Part shown: positions 25,510 through 35,210 of the stretch, piece by piece
Numbering within the stretch: the stretch's first letter is position 1
Layout: every line of letters begins with the position of its first letter
DNA from: Leptolinea sp964446955
GTDB taxonomy: Bacteria > Chloroflexota > Anaerolineae > Anaerolineales > Anaerolineaceae
Direction: 5' to 3'
Assembly: GCA_964446955.1 (NCBI GenBank)
Contig: CAYUQJ010000001.1
Coordinates: forward strand, 868,001-932,000
DNA length: 64,000 nt
The notes under the pieces: model-generated
Database searches by the model: none
Told to the model about the DNA's origin: nothing
Seen by the model: only the letters and a program-made list of their open reading frames with translations
Position numbers and translations under genes: made by a program

Positions 25510-27510
25510 ATGGCCCAAAATAAACAAACACAAACTGGTCCGGAGTTTCAAGAGCTCGCGGCATGGCGCAGAAAAACATTAGATATTCTGTACTATGTTG
25601 CTGTTATATGTGCCCTTGTTGAATTAGTTTTCCTGATTTCGTATTTCAACCGTAACCCGGAATACGAACAGAATCTTATCCCATATCTTGTTTGTTTTTT
25701 TATCGTTTTAATTCTTGCTTTTGTCAAAGTGATCCCCTACCCAATCCGGGCGAACTCGTTGTCATTGATCACATTGTTGTTCGGGGTGATGGAAATGCTG
25801 TCAACGGGATTAACGGGTGACGGCAGAATATTTTTGCTGGCCGCTCCAGTAATCGCGCTTCTTCTATCAAGTACCAAATTTTGCGGATTTATCACAGCGA
25901 CCAGTATTATGGTTTTTCTGGCAGCCAGCCTGTCACCTGTGTTTGACTTTATTCCCATCGAATTAATTCCACAGGAACAAACCATTGATGAGTACACCTG
26001 GATTTCCTCCGGGATTATCTTTGGGACAGTAATGATCGGATTGGTTACTGCCGTCTGGAATTTCGCGCAGGTTAGCGCGAAAACATCACAACAGAACAGC
26101 CGATTGGCTTATGAAGGGAAGATACTTCGTGGTATTACCGAATATTTGCAGGTCCGCGAAGCGGAAATGCAAGCCCTGTTGGATGCAATTGGCGATAAAG
26201 TTCTTGTCATAGACCAGCAAGGCCGGATCATTCATACAGCCGATGGCAAAGACCATTCCCAACAAACAGTAGCTGAAAATCACAGGAAGAATATTTTACG
26301 GTTGTATCCACAACCGCAATCCTCAGAAATTCTTGCCACAATTCAAGCTGTTCTGGAATCTCGACAAACAGATGTGGTTGATTTCTCCCTGATGCATGAA
26401 GGAAGTGAGCGTTGGTACACGGGAACAATATCTCCTTTTAAGGATGATAAGGTGGTTATGGTAACGCGAGATATCACAGAATCCCTATTTTCCAGCACGC
26501 GTGAACAGGAGCAACGTGCGTTAGCCAATGCGTTGAAGAGCACGGTTTCACTTGTGAATAGTCCCATGGAAATTGATGAGGTCCTTAAAAGGATCCTTTC
26601 AGCTGTTGGCGAAGTGGTTCCCATGGACGCAGCAACGATAATTCTCTTGGGGGATCATGGAAAACTAAATTGTGTAGGACGTTCTAACCTGGTTGATTTT
26701 TCTCGAAAATACGAAAAAATGAACCGGATGACAATAAACGACGTCCAAACGCTGCGTACCATCAAACGTACCGGGCAGCCCTTATTCATCCCGGATGTCA
26801 CAATGTATCCGGCATGGGTCACTATGGAAAACGAGAACCGGACACGCTCCTTTCTGGGTTGTCCTATCAAGATCAAAGGAAAAGTCGTTGGCTTTCTAAC
26901 CCTGGATAGCATGCAACCAGGTTTTTATAACCAGGAACATGTTGACAGGCTTCAGTCATTTATGGATCTTGCGGGTACCGCAATTGAAAACGCAAACCTC
27001 CAAAACGAGACACGCAAAATGGCCATTTCCGATGAGTTGACAGGGCTTTTCAACCGCAGAGGATTGATGGATCTGGGTAGACGGGAAATTGACCGTGCCA
27101 AACGTTTCCATCATCCGTTGTCCGTGGCCATTTTTGATATTGACAATTTCAAATCCATTAACGACACATACGGACATATAGCCGGCGATCAATTGTTGAA
27201 TCAAATCGCAGATTGTTGCCGCGCCAGTTTCCGAGAAATCGACATAATAGGCCGGTATGGTGGAGATGAAATTGTCGTAATTCTTATTGAGAGCACCGCA
27301 GATCAGTCTTATCAGATAATCGAACGCTTCCGAGAATCCATCGCCAATCACACATTTCGCACGGAAGCTGGCGACCTTACGACAACAATAAGTATCGGGA
27401 TTGCCGAATTAAATGATGACATTGAAAACTTAACCCAATTAATTGATCATGCTGATCGCGCACTTTATATGGCCAAGGAAGACGGAAGAAACCGGATAGC
27501 AACAATTTAA
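25510..27510 (+). CDS. Membrane diguanylate cyclase with PAS-like, GAF and GGDEF domains
   Basis: About 666 residues from the ATG at 25510; a TTG at 25501 with GGGGA upstream is an alternative. About six membrane helices fill residues 20-180. A PAS-like domain (EMQALLDAIGDKVLVIDQQG) is followed by a GAF domain (~340-495) and a GGDEF domain at the C-terminus. The active-site loop is YGGDEIVVIL, with Ile in place of the final Phe. The product-inhibition site RxxD is present as REID, five residues before it. Substrate residues FDIDNFKSINDTYGH are intact. It should make c-di-GMP in response to a membrane or soluble signal. A PilZ-gated glycan synthase lies 20 kb away. Confidence 0.9.
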   Translation: MAQNKQTQTGPEFQELAAWRRKTLDILYYVAVICALVELVFLISYFNRNPEYEQNLIPYLVCFFIVLILAFVKVIPYPIRANSLSLITLLFGVMEMLSTGLTGDGRIFLLAAPVIALLLSSTKFCGFITATSIMVFLAASLSPVFDFIPIELIPQEQTIDEYTWISSGIIFGTVMIGLVTAVWNFAQVSAKTSQQNSRLAYEGKILRGITEYLQVREAEMQALLDAIGDKVLVIDQQGRIIHTADGKDHSQQTVAENHRKNILRLYPQPQSSEILATIQAVLESRQTDVVDFSLMHEGSERWYTGTISPFKDDKVVMVTRDITESLFSSTREQEQRALANALKSTVSLVNSPMEIDEVLKRILSAVGEVVPMDAATIILLGDHGKLNCVGRSNLVDFSRKYEKMNRMTINDVQTLRTIKRTGQPLFIPDVTMYPAWVTMENENRTRSFLGCPIKIKGKVVGFLTLDSMQPGFYNQEHVDRLQSFMDLAGTAIENANLQNETRKMAISDELTGLFNRRGLMDLGRREIDRAKRFHHPLSVAIFDIDNFKSINDTYGHIAGDQLLNQIADCCRASFREIDIIGRYGGDEIVVILIESTADQSYQIIERFRESIANHTFRTEAGDLTTTISIGIAELNDDIENLTQLIDHADRALYMAKEDGRNRIATI

Positions 27511-27625
27511 TTGTGGTAATATCGATAAATTCGAGACGCAAGATCTTGGATTTTTTCACCGGAATACTTAAGGTCATATTTGACAACCGGTGTGTTTCTT
27601 CTTATCTGAACGAAGGGTTTTAGCC

Positions 27626-30600
27626 ATGTTACGTAAATATACCAATCGCGCTTATCTGGATCTTATACAAAAACGGGTGGCTGTCTTTGACGGCGCCATG
27701 GGAACTAATTTACAAATTCAGAACCTGACAGCCGAACATTTCGGTGGTGAAAAGACCAACGGCTGCAATGATTTTCTGGTGATCAGCTATCCCCAGGCTG
27801 TTGACAAAGTCCACAGGTCATTTCTGGAAGCAGGTGTGGACGTTATCGAAACATGTACCTTCCGGGCTAATCGGGTTACCATGATTGAATACGATTTACA
27901 GGATCGAATTCTGGAAATAAACAAAGTGGCGGCCGCTCTTGCCCGGAAAGCTGCTGATGATTTTTCTACGAATGAGCAACCCCGTTTTGTGGCAGGTTCA
28001 ATGGGACCTACTGGCAAACTGCCCTCCATGAACGACCCTGAACTGTCCAACATATCTTTTGATGAATTGGTAGATGTCTTTCGGGAACAGGCTGTTGGAT
28101 TGATCGAAGGCGGAGTTGATCTGCTTCTCATCGAGACTTCACAGGATATTCTGGAAGTAAAAGCTGCAATCCAGGGAATCAATAAAGCGTTTGAAGAGAC
28201 CAATGTTTGGCTTCCGATTCAGGCACAGGTCACCCTTGACACCACTGGCCGAATGTTGCTCGGAACAGATATTCACGCGGTAGATGCCATTCTCGAAGGC
28301 CTGCCCATTGATGTTATCGGGTTGAACTGCAGCACTGGTCCTGATTTCATGCGTGAACCGATCCGTGAATTGGCGGAACAGACAAACCTTCCGGTATCCT
28401 GCATTCCCAATGCCGGTCTGCCATTAAATATTAACGGGCAGGCTGTTTATCCACTGGAACCGGAACCGTTTGCCCAGTCTTTAACCGAATTCGTGCAAAA
28501 ATTTGGCGTCAAAGTGGTAGGTGGTTGTTGTGGAACCACCCCCGCCCATTTACATACCCTCGTTCAGGCTTTACGCGATGTAAAACCCGCAGAACGGGTA
28601 GTAGCCCCGCAAGCCCGCCTGGCATCATCCATCGCTGCCATGAATATGCAACAGGAACCGGCACCTTTCCTGATTGGTGAGCGTTTGAATTCACAGGGCA
28701 GCCGGAAGTTCAAGGAATTGCTTCTCGCCGAAGATTATGAATCCATGATCACCATTGCCCGTGACCAGATCGACAATGGCGCACATGGACTGGATCTGTG
28801 TGTGGCGCTGACAGAACGCACGGATGAATCCACTCTGATGTACAACATCATAAAGACACTGTCGCCGGTTGTGAAAGTGCCGTTCATATTTGACAGTACC
28901 GAACCAGATGTACTGGAAACAGCCTTGAAAACCGCGCCGGGGCGAAGTCTGATCAATTCAACCAATCTGGAATCCGGCCGGGAAAAAGCGGACAAAGTAT
29001 TCGCCCTCGCCAAACGGTATAACGCGGCCGTGATCGTACTGACCATTGATGAAATCGGAATGGCCAAAACCGCGGAACGAAAACTCGAAATCGCCAAACG
29101 CATATATGATATTGCCGTTAACGACCACGGTCTGCAACCAGGTGACCTGGTGTTTGATGACCTGACCTTCACCCTTGCTACCGGCGATCCAGAGTTCGCC
29201 CGCTCAGCTATTGAAACAATTGAAGGAATCCGCCAGATCAAAGCGGAACTTCCAGGCGTGTTGACTTCACTCGGTGTAAGCAATGTCAGTTTCGGCCTGA
29301 AACCTGCCGCGCGAAAAGTAATCAACAGTGTCATGCTGTATCACTCCGTTCAGGCTGGACTGGATATGGCCATAGTCAACCCGGCAGCCATTACCCCGTA
29401 TTCCGATATTCCGACAGAGGAAAGGGAAATGGCAGATGATCTCATTCTCAACCGCAAGCCGGATGCCCTGCAACAGCTGATCGAATACTTCGAGAGCAAA
29501 GGCGAAACATCCCAGATTGTGAAAGAAAATCCCCTGGATGGGTTGTCACCCGCGGACCGTATTCACTGGAAGATACTGCACAGGGTAAAAGATGGAATTG
29601 AAAGCGACCTTGACGAATTACTTGAAGAAGGCACGGCAGCATCTAAATCTGATCGCGCGGTTGAGATCCTGAATACCGTTTTACTTCCGGCCATGAAAGA
29701 TGTTGGAGATAAATTTGGTGCCGGTGAACTGATCCTCCCGTTTGTGCTTCAATCCGCAGAAGTAATGAAAAAATCTGTCTCCTATCTTGAACAATTTCTT
29801 GAGCGTAAAGAAGGCGCGGGCAAGGGAACAATTGTGCTGGCTACAGTCTATGGCGATGTTCATGATATTGGCAAGAATCTGGTAAAAACGATTTTGTCAA
29901 ATAACGGTTATGTAGTGCACGACCTTGGCAAACAAGTGCCCGCTGAAACCATCATCAGCAAAGCGGTTGAATTGAACGCAGATGCGATCGGATTAAGTGC
30001 CTTGTTAGTCAGCACCAGTAAACAAATGCCACTTATCGTCAACGAACTTAACCGCCGCAATCTGGAATTTCCGGTGTTGATCGGTGGTGCTGCCATAAAT
30101 AAAAAATTCGGCCGCCGCATACTTAAGACTGACCAGGATAAGTATTATGGTCCGGGTGTCTTTTATTGCAAAGACGCTTTTGAGGGACTGTCAACCATGG
30201 ATAATTTAACCAATCCCTCTCAAAAACCGGCCTTGATGGAAAAAATGCTGCGTGAAGCAGACTACGAACTTGGACTGGTTGATTCGGAGGTTGGTGAGAG
30301 ACCATCTGTTGAACCGAGGTCGTCCATACCTTCGGCAACCCTCATTCCAACTGTAGATGAATATGGCCCACGTCTGGTCAAGAAAATGCCTTTGGAAGCC
30401 GTCTATCAGTGTCTTTCCAAGAATGAGTTATTCCGTCTTTCATGGGGCGCGAAAAATTCCCATGGAGATGAATGGAAGAAACTCCAGGCAGACTATGAAG
30501 ACCGGCTGCAGCGTATGATCAAAGAGGCTGAAAAGGAAGGTTGGTTGAAGCCTCAGGCGGTATATGGGTACTGGCCATGCCAATCTGAAGGCAATGATCT

Positions 30601-31138
30601 TGTTGTATATCAACCCGCATCCATAAAGTCGGGCAAACCAATTGAGATCACCCGTTTCAATTTCCCGCGCCAATCCTTCGGTGAATATCTTTGTCTGGCA
30701 GATTTCTTCGCATCAAAAGAGAGCGAAAAAATGGACATAGTAGCGCTGCAGGTGGTCACCGTTGGACAGGAAGCGACAGACCGATTTGATAGATTGCAGG
30801 CAAACGCAGGTTATAGCGAAGGCTATTTTACCCACGGACTCGCGGTTCAAATGGCGGAAGCAACCGCAGAATACCTGCACCGGCATATCCGTCGTGAACT
30901 GGGGATTGAACCGGAACAGGGCAAACGTTATTCATGGGGTTATCCCTCCATTCCTGAATTGTCTGATCACAGGAAGGTTTTCTCATTATTACCCGTTGAA
31001 CAAGAGCTCGGAATGAGTCTGACTTCCGCCTATCAACTGATTCCGGAACAATCAACGGCAGCTATTGTCTTGCATCATCCCCAGGCGAAATACTTTAACC
31101 TTGGAGAAAGCCGGATCAACCAGTTAATGAAGGAATAA
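27626..31138 (+). CDS. metH: Cobalamin-dependent methionine synthase
   Basis: About 1170 residues, all four modules present. The homocysteine domain (1-320) has FDGAMGTNLQIQ and the zinc cysteines in GLNCSTGP and GGCCGTTPAH. The pterin domain (~340-600) has FLIGERLNSQGSRKFKELL. The cobalamin domain has the cap, then DVHDIGKNLVKTILSNNG with the cobalt-binding histidine (~745). The C-terminal activation domain (~960-1170) has RYSWGYPSIPELSDH. It transfers methyl from methyl-THF to homocysteine. The start at 27626 follows GAAGGG; a GTG at 27590 is in frame but lacks support. No cobalamin riboswitch is seen in the 115 bases upstream. Confidence 0.96.
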   Translation: MLRKYTNRAYLDLIQKRVAVFDGAMGTNLQIQNLTAEHFGGEKTNGCNDFLVISYPQAVDKVHRSFLEAGVDVIETCTFRANRVTMIEYDLQDRILEINKVAAALARKAADDFSTNEQPRFVAGSMGPTGKLPSMNDPELSNISFDELVDVFREQAVGLIEGGVDLLLIETSQDILEVKAAIQGINKAFEETNVWLPIQAQVTLDTTGRMLLGTDIHAVDAILEGLPIDVIGLNCSTGPDFMREPIRELAEQTNLPVSCIPNAGLPLNINGQAVYPLEPEPFAQSLTEFVQKFGVKVVGGCCGTTPAHLHTLVQALRDVKPAERVVAPQARLASSIAAMNMQQEPAPFLIGERLNSQGSRKFKELLLAEDYESMITIARDQIDNGAHGLDLCVALTERTDESTLMYNIIKTLSPVVKVPFIFDSTEPDVLETALKTAPGRSLINSTNLESGREKADKVFALAKRYNAAVIVLTIDEIGMAKTAERKLEIAKRIYDIAVNDHGLQPGDLVFDDLTFTLATGDPEFARSAIETIEGIRQIKAELPGVLTSLGVSNVSFGLKPAARKVINSVMLYHSVQAGLDMAIVNPAAITPYSDIPTEEREMADDLILNRKPDALQQLIEYFESKGETSQIVKENPLDGLSPADRIHWKILHRVKDGIESDLDELLEEGTAASKSDRAVEILNTVLLPAMKDVGDKFGAGELILPFVLQSAEVMKKSVSYLEQFLERKEGAGKGTIVLATVYGDVHDIGKNLVKTILSNNGYVVHDLGKQVPAETIISKAVELNADAIGLSALLVSTSKQMPLIVNELNRRNLEFPVLIGGAAINKKFGRRILKTDQDKYYGPGVFYCKDAFEGLSTMDNLTNPSQKPALMEKMLREADYELGLVDSEVGERPSVEPRSSIPSATLIPTVDEYGPRLVKKMPLEAVYQCLSKNELFRLSWGAKNSHGDEWKKLQADYEDRLQRMIKEAEKEGWLKPQAVYGYWPCQSEGNDLVVYQPASIKSGKPIEITRFNFPRQSFGEYLCLADFFASKESEKMDIVALQVVTVGQEATDRFDRLQANAGYSEGYFTHGLAVQMAEATAEYLHRHIRRELGIEPEQGKRYSWGYPSIPELSDHRKVFSLLPVEQELGMSLTSAYQLIPEQSTAAIVLHHPQAKYFNLGESRINQLMKE

Positions 31139-31351
31139 AGTCAAAGTTTGATCAATCATCATCTGTCAGAACGATCATTCTTTTCTAAAATGGGAATAAA
31201 ATTCGACAGCCAGTTCAATTGTTTGCTGGCCGAATGGAACCTAGACTTTTCTGTGTGACTTTCGAGTTTCAACAATGGTTGACGGCTGGCCAGCTGAATA
31301 AGGTGATGATTCGTTTGCCATGATCATTTAGTTATAAAAGGGCTCATCCGA

Positions 31352-31804
31352 ATGACGTTTCTGAAAAATAGATCCATTTATTCTGTGGCAGCCGGCCTGA
31401 TCATAATGCTGGCACTCGTTATATTTTCTTCCTATGAGAATTTCAGGTCTTCAGCTACGGCGGTGGAAGGGCTGGATGAATTGGACATGGTCACTGCATG
31501 GGACAGACGAATGCGCAAGATCAGAGAATTGTTGCCAGACCATGGAGTCGTCGGTTATCTGGCAGACTGGGACCTGCCTGATACAAAATTTGGATCATCG
31601 GACCAGGAAGTTGAGTTCCTTCTGGCACAATACACTGTCGCCCCTGTTGTCCTGGAACGCGGTCCCGACCATGAACTGATTCTGGGCAATTTTAACGATA
31701 GCAGTGAATCCACCAAAATGGAGAAAATTCTCGATTCTTTCCCTATCTCTCTCCTTGTTCCATTCTCCAATGAATTTTCTCTTTTCCAGGGGACGAAAAA
31801 GTGA
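31352..31804 (+). CDS. Single-span membrane protein of unknown function, partner of the next gene
   Basis: A 150-residue protein with one N-terminal membrane segment (SIYSVAAGLIIMLALVIFSS) and a soluble outer part with VGYLADWDLPDTKFGSSDQE and LAQYTVAPVVLERG. Its last codons overlap the GTG start of the GT-C-like gene by four bases (GTGA), a sign of coupled translation. I do not recognise the family. By position it may be an accessory of the glycosyltransferase-like protein (inference). A TATAAA with 11 bases to AAGGG-ATG region lies upstream at ~31335. Confidence 0.7.
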   Translation: MTFLKNRSIYSVAAGLIIMLALVIFSSYENFRSSATAVEGLDELDMVTAWDRRMRKIRELLPDHGVVGYLADWDLPDTKFGSSDQEVEFLLAQYTVAPVVLERGPDHELILGNFNDSSESTKMEKILDSFPISLLVPFSNEFSLFQGTKK

Positions 31805-33219
31805 GCTACCTGGTCTATTTGACGCTTTTTCCGCCTGTCATTCTGGGAATTCTGCTGGTTGCATGGCTGGCTGTTCCCACACGCAAAGGTAATATACTTC
31901 TGTTTTTATCTCTGGGTGTTCCGGCCGGATTTGGCGTTGTTTCGTTACTTCAGTTTCTCTGGTCTCTAATTTTCAATCCCTCCAACCCGGCATTTTTCGC
32001 GCTCGAATTCCTGACCATCATTATTCTGGGCTATCTTAATTGGAAACAGCGGGAACAATTGCGTTTATTCCTTCCCAACCTTAAACGTGTAACCCGGTTG
32101 GAATGGGTTGCCGGAGGGGTATTTTTTCTTATTGCCATTTTCGGTCTGATCGCTTTCATAAACTTCACAAATGCCAATCCTCATGGACGTTATGACGCGT
32201 GGGCTATCTGGAATGTGAGGGCTCGAATGCTGGCACGTGCCGGGATATTCTGGAAAACAGTATTTGTCCCCCAGGTTTTTCACGCGGATTATCCACTGTT
32301 GCTCCCATTCTCCATCGCTCATTCCTGGCTGATGGCAGGCACGGAATCCATTCGGATACCTCAGGCAATTGCCGGACTATTTACCTTTTGTACCGCGGGG
32401 ATACTGGCTGGGGGATTACGTGAATTTCAGAAAAGAGAGAATGCCTGGGTGGCAGGGATGTTCGTGATCTGCCTGCCCTGGTTTATCTACAATGGTTCAA
32501 GACAGATCGCAGATATCCCGCAAGCCGCCTGTATTCTGGCATCCTTGATAAGCCTATCGCTCTTCCTCCACTCCACAGAAAAATCTCATAACTGGCTCGT
32601 TCTGTCCGGGCTATTTGCCGGAATTTCAGCCTGGGTAAAAAATGAAGGACAGTTATACTTGCTTATCTATTTATTCATACTTTCAGTCGCCGCATTCACC
32701 CTCTATTGGAAAAATGGGATCGGTTCCTTCTTTAAACATTTATTTATTGGACTAATTCTCCCGCTCTTGGTTATAGGTTTGTTTAAAAATACGCTTGCGC
32801 CCGCCAATGATGTGGTCAACACCCAGATCCTGGACCAGAGCTTGTCCTTCTTTCTGTCTATGGATCGATACCGTGAAATTTTAAGAATCTATAACCTATT
32901 CCATACATCATTTGGCGGTTTGCAAATACCTTTTCTGCTTATTATAACGATCGCTTTCTTGTTCATGAATCCCCGAATTACGAGGGAAAACAAGAAACCA
33001 GTTTTTCTCGTGATTGGAATTCTTCTCTTACAATGGATTGGATATTTTGGTATATATCTAATCACACCACATGATCTTTCCGATCATGTTAATCAATCGT
33101 ACGACAGGCTTCTTTTACACTTATATCCTTCACTCCTGTTCGTTGTATTCCTTATGGCAACACCTCTCTCCGATCTCGTAAATCCGTCGAAAACCGATCA
33201 GGATACGCCTGCGGTATAA
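31801..33219 (+). CDS. Multi-span membrane protein resembling GT-C glycosyltransferases
   Basis: A 472-residue protein with about a dozen hydrophobic helices. The loop NPHGRYDAWAIWNVRARMLA near residues 122-140 carries an Asp and Arg-rich stretch similar to the first outer loop of family 39-like transferases. The helix-loop PLLLPFSIAHSWLMAG follows. The family is assigned from topology and this loop. It starts with GTG overlapping the upstream stop. The donor and acceptor are unknown. Confidence 0.6.
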   Translation: MSYLVYLTLFPPVILGILLVAWLAVPTRKGNILLFLSLGVPAGFGVVSLLQFLWSLIFNPSNPAFFALEFLTIIILGYLNWKQREQLRLFLPNLKRVTRLEWVAGGVFFLIAIFGLIAFINFTNANPHGRYDAWAIWNVRARMLARAGIFWKTVFVPQVFHADYPLLLPFSIAHSWLMAGTESIRIPQAIAGLFTFCTAGILAGGLREFQKRENAWVAGMFVICLPWFIYNGSRQIADIPQAACILASLISLSLFLHSTEKSHNWLVLSGLFAGISAWVKNEGQLYLLIYLFILSVAAFTLYWKNGIGSFFKHLFIGLILPLLVIGLFKNTLAPANDVVNTQILDQSLSFFLSMDRYREILRIYNLFHTSFGGLQIPFLLIITIAFLFMNPRITRENKKPVFLVIGILLLQWIGYFGIYLITPHDLSDHVNQSYDRLLLHLYPSLLFVVFLMATPLSDLVNPSKTDQDTPAV

Positions 33220-33220
33220 T
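33215..33220 (+). promoter_or_regulatory. Candidate -10 box of coaX
   Basis: TATAAT six bases before the coaX ATG, overlapping the upstream stop codon. It would give a leaderless coaX transcript. No clear -35 box. Confidence 0.5.
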
Positions 33221-33226
33221 TTTTCT

Positions 33227-33997
33227 ATGCTGCTCACAATTGACATTGGAAATACGAATATAACAATCGGCTGTTACACGGGAGATTCACTCGGCGCCCG
33301 TTGGCGTCTGGCGACAGACCATGACCGAATGGCAGATGAATACGGGATACAACTGTCCAGTTTGCTTCAACACCAAAACATCAACACGGACAGTGTAGAA
33401 GCCATCTGTATGGCCTCGGTTGTACCACCGCTAACAGGCCGGATTTCGCAAGCCTGCAAACAGTACCTCAAAAAAGAACCATATATTGTAGATTCATCGA
33501 TCAATACGGGAATATCCATTCTTGTGGATGATCCCAAATCGGTTGGCGCAGACCGAATAGTGGACGCCGCCGCCGTTCAACGCCTTTATGGTGGTCCGGC
33601 TTGTATTGTGGATTTCGGGACAGCCACCACTTTTGACGCATTAGACTCGCAGGGAAACTATCTGGGTGGTGCCATAGCTCCCGGTATTGGTATTTCCGCC
33701 GATGCGTTGGTACAGCGAACATCAAAACTTCCCAGAGTGGATCTCATTCGACCGCCATCAGTTATAGGACGGAACACCGTCCATGCGATGCAATCCGGAT
33801 TGCTTTTCGGGTATGTAGCCATGGTCGAAGGTATGGTGCAACGTTTTAGATTGATACTAGGTGAAGGGATGAAAGTCATCGGTACCGGCGGTCTGGCCGA
33901 AATCGTTGCCAACGAAACAGATGCCATTCAGGTAGTAGCTCCCTGGCTTACACTTGATGGGCTCAGAATGATCTGGGAGATGAACAACAGGAAATGA
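33227..33997 (+). CDS. coaX: Type III pantothenate kinase
   Basis: A 256-residue ASKHA-fold kinase that phosphorylates pantothenate in the first step of CoA synthesis. It shows the phosphate loop LLTIDIGNTNITIGCY at the N-terminus, VGADRIVDAAAVQRLYG, the catalytic aspartate segment IVDFGTATTFDALD, GGAIAPGIGISADAL and VIGTGGLAEIV. Length is normal. Its stop overlaps the coaBC start (ATGA), so the pathway genes are coupled. No Shine-Dalgarno sequence, but TATAAT sits six bases upstream of the ATG. Confidence 0.97.
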   Translation: MLLTIDIGNTNITIGCYTGDSLGARWRLATDHDRMADEYGIQLSSLLQHQNINTDSVEAICMASVVPPLTGRISQACKQYLKKEPYIVDSSINTGISILVDDPKSVGADRIVDAAAVQRLYGGPACIVDFGTATTFDALDSQGNYLGGAIAPGIGISADALVQRTSKLPRVDLIRPPSVIGRNTVHAMQSGLLFGYVAMVEGMVQRFRLILGEGMKVIGTGGLAEIVANETDAIQVVAPWLTLDGLRMIWEMNNRK

Positions 33998-35208
33998 CAA
34001 ATCCACTAACCAATAAACGCATAATTCTCGGCATTACTGGCTCGATTGCCGCGTATAAGGGTGTTGACCTGGCTTCAAAACTCACACAGGCTGGTGCCGA
34101 TGTTGATGTCATCCTTACAGAATCTGCCTGCAAGTTCATTTCGCCCCTATCCTGTCAATCCGTAACCGGTCGTAAGGCATATATAGAAGCAGACCTTTGG
34201 GGTGGTGAAGGTCATGTAGTGCATATTGCCCTGGGCCACAAAGCGGATTTGATGATCATCGCTCCGGCATCCGCCAATACCATGGCAAAACTTGTTGCCG
34301 GTATTGCGGATAATCTCTTGACGGTTACGGTGTTGGCCTGCTCTGCTCCATTGCTTATAGCACCGGCAATGGACGCCGATATGTTCAATCAACCGGTTAC
34401 TCAGGCGAACCTCCAAAAGCTGCGTGAACGCGGTGTGTTGATCGTAGGACCGGAAAGCGGCCATCTTGCATCCGGACTTGTCGGTCCGGGACGAATGACC
34501 GAGCCAATGGATATAGTCAACCAGGCTCGCTTCGTATTAAGTCGTGATGGCACAATGGCTGGACGGAAAGTGATTGTCACCGCAGGAGGAACATCCGAAG
34601 CGATAGATCCTGTCCGGGTCATTTCCAACCGGTCATCCGGTAAACAGGGTTATGCCCTGGCTCAAGCCGCCCTGGACCTTGGCGCCAATGTCACTCTAAT
34701 CAGCACGACACAGCACTTACCCGTCCCGACAGGGGTTGAACTAATGAAAGTTACCACTGCTCAACAAATGTTGGACGCGGTGCTTGGATCGATCAACGAT
34801 TCAGACCTTTTGATCATGGCTGCGGCTGTGGCAGATTTTCGACCATTTAAAGTTGCCGGAGAAAAGATCAAAAAAGAAGACGGCCCACCCGTGATTAACC
34901 TGGAAAAAACGGCGGATATTTTAAAAGAAGTAGCCAAAAAGCGGGAGCATACAGGTTTCCCCCGCCGCGTGATAGGCTTCGCTGCCGAAAGTGAATCTCT
35001 GATATCAAATGCTCAGAGGAAAGTAAAACAAAAACGGCTGGATATGATTGCCGCTAATGATATTACCGCCACCGATGGGGGCTTTGAAGTTGACACCAAT
35101 CGTGTTGTGCTGCTTTTTCCAGATGGGACATCTCGCGACCTCGGATTGAAATCAAAAATGGAAGCCGCCTGGGAAATCCTTGAAACGTCGGCAGTCTGGT
35201 TCAAATAA
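33994..35208 (+). CDS. coaBC: Bifunctional phosphopantothenoylcysteine decarboxylase/phosphopantothenate-cysteine ligase
   Basis: A 404-residue protein with both activities of CoA synthesis. The flavin-dependent CoaC half (1-180) has ILGITGSIAAYKGVDLASKL, HIALGHKADLMIIAPASANT and APAMDADMFNQP. The last is the PAMN motif with Asp for Asn. The CoaB half (~185-400) has VTAGGTSEAIDPVRVISNRS, SSGKQGYALAQAA, AAAVADFRPF and the lysine segment KIKKEDG. It overlaps coaX by four bases. The order coaX-coaBC makes a compact CoA module inside an envelope-gene run. Confidence 0.96.
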   Translation: MTNPLTNKRIILGITGSIAAYKGVDLASKLTQAGADVDVILTESACKFISPLSCQSVTGRKAYIEADLWGGEGHVVHIALGHKADLMIIAPASANTMAKLVAGIADNLLTVTVLACSAPLLIAPAMDADMFNQPVTQANLQKLRERGVLIVGPESGHLASGLVGPGRMTEPMDIVNQARFVLSRDGTMAGRKVIVTAGGTSEAIDPVRVISNRSSGKQGYALAQAALDLGANVTLISTTQHLPVPTGVELMKVTTAQQMLDAVLGSINDSDLLIMAAAVADFRPFKVAGEKIKKEDGPPVINLEKTADILKEVAKKREHTGFPRRVIGFAAESESLISNAQRKVKQKRLDMIAANDITATDGGFEVDTNRVVLLFPDGTSRDLGLKSKMEAAWEILETSAVWFK

Positions 35209-35210
35209 CG

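Noticed and set aside
27511..27625. Cobalamin riboswitch before metH
   Set aside because: No B12-box or conserved helices are seen in the 115 bases, too short for the class.
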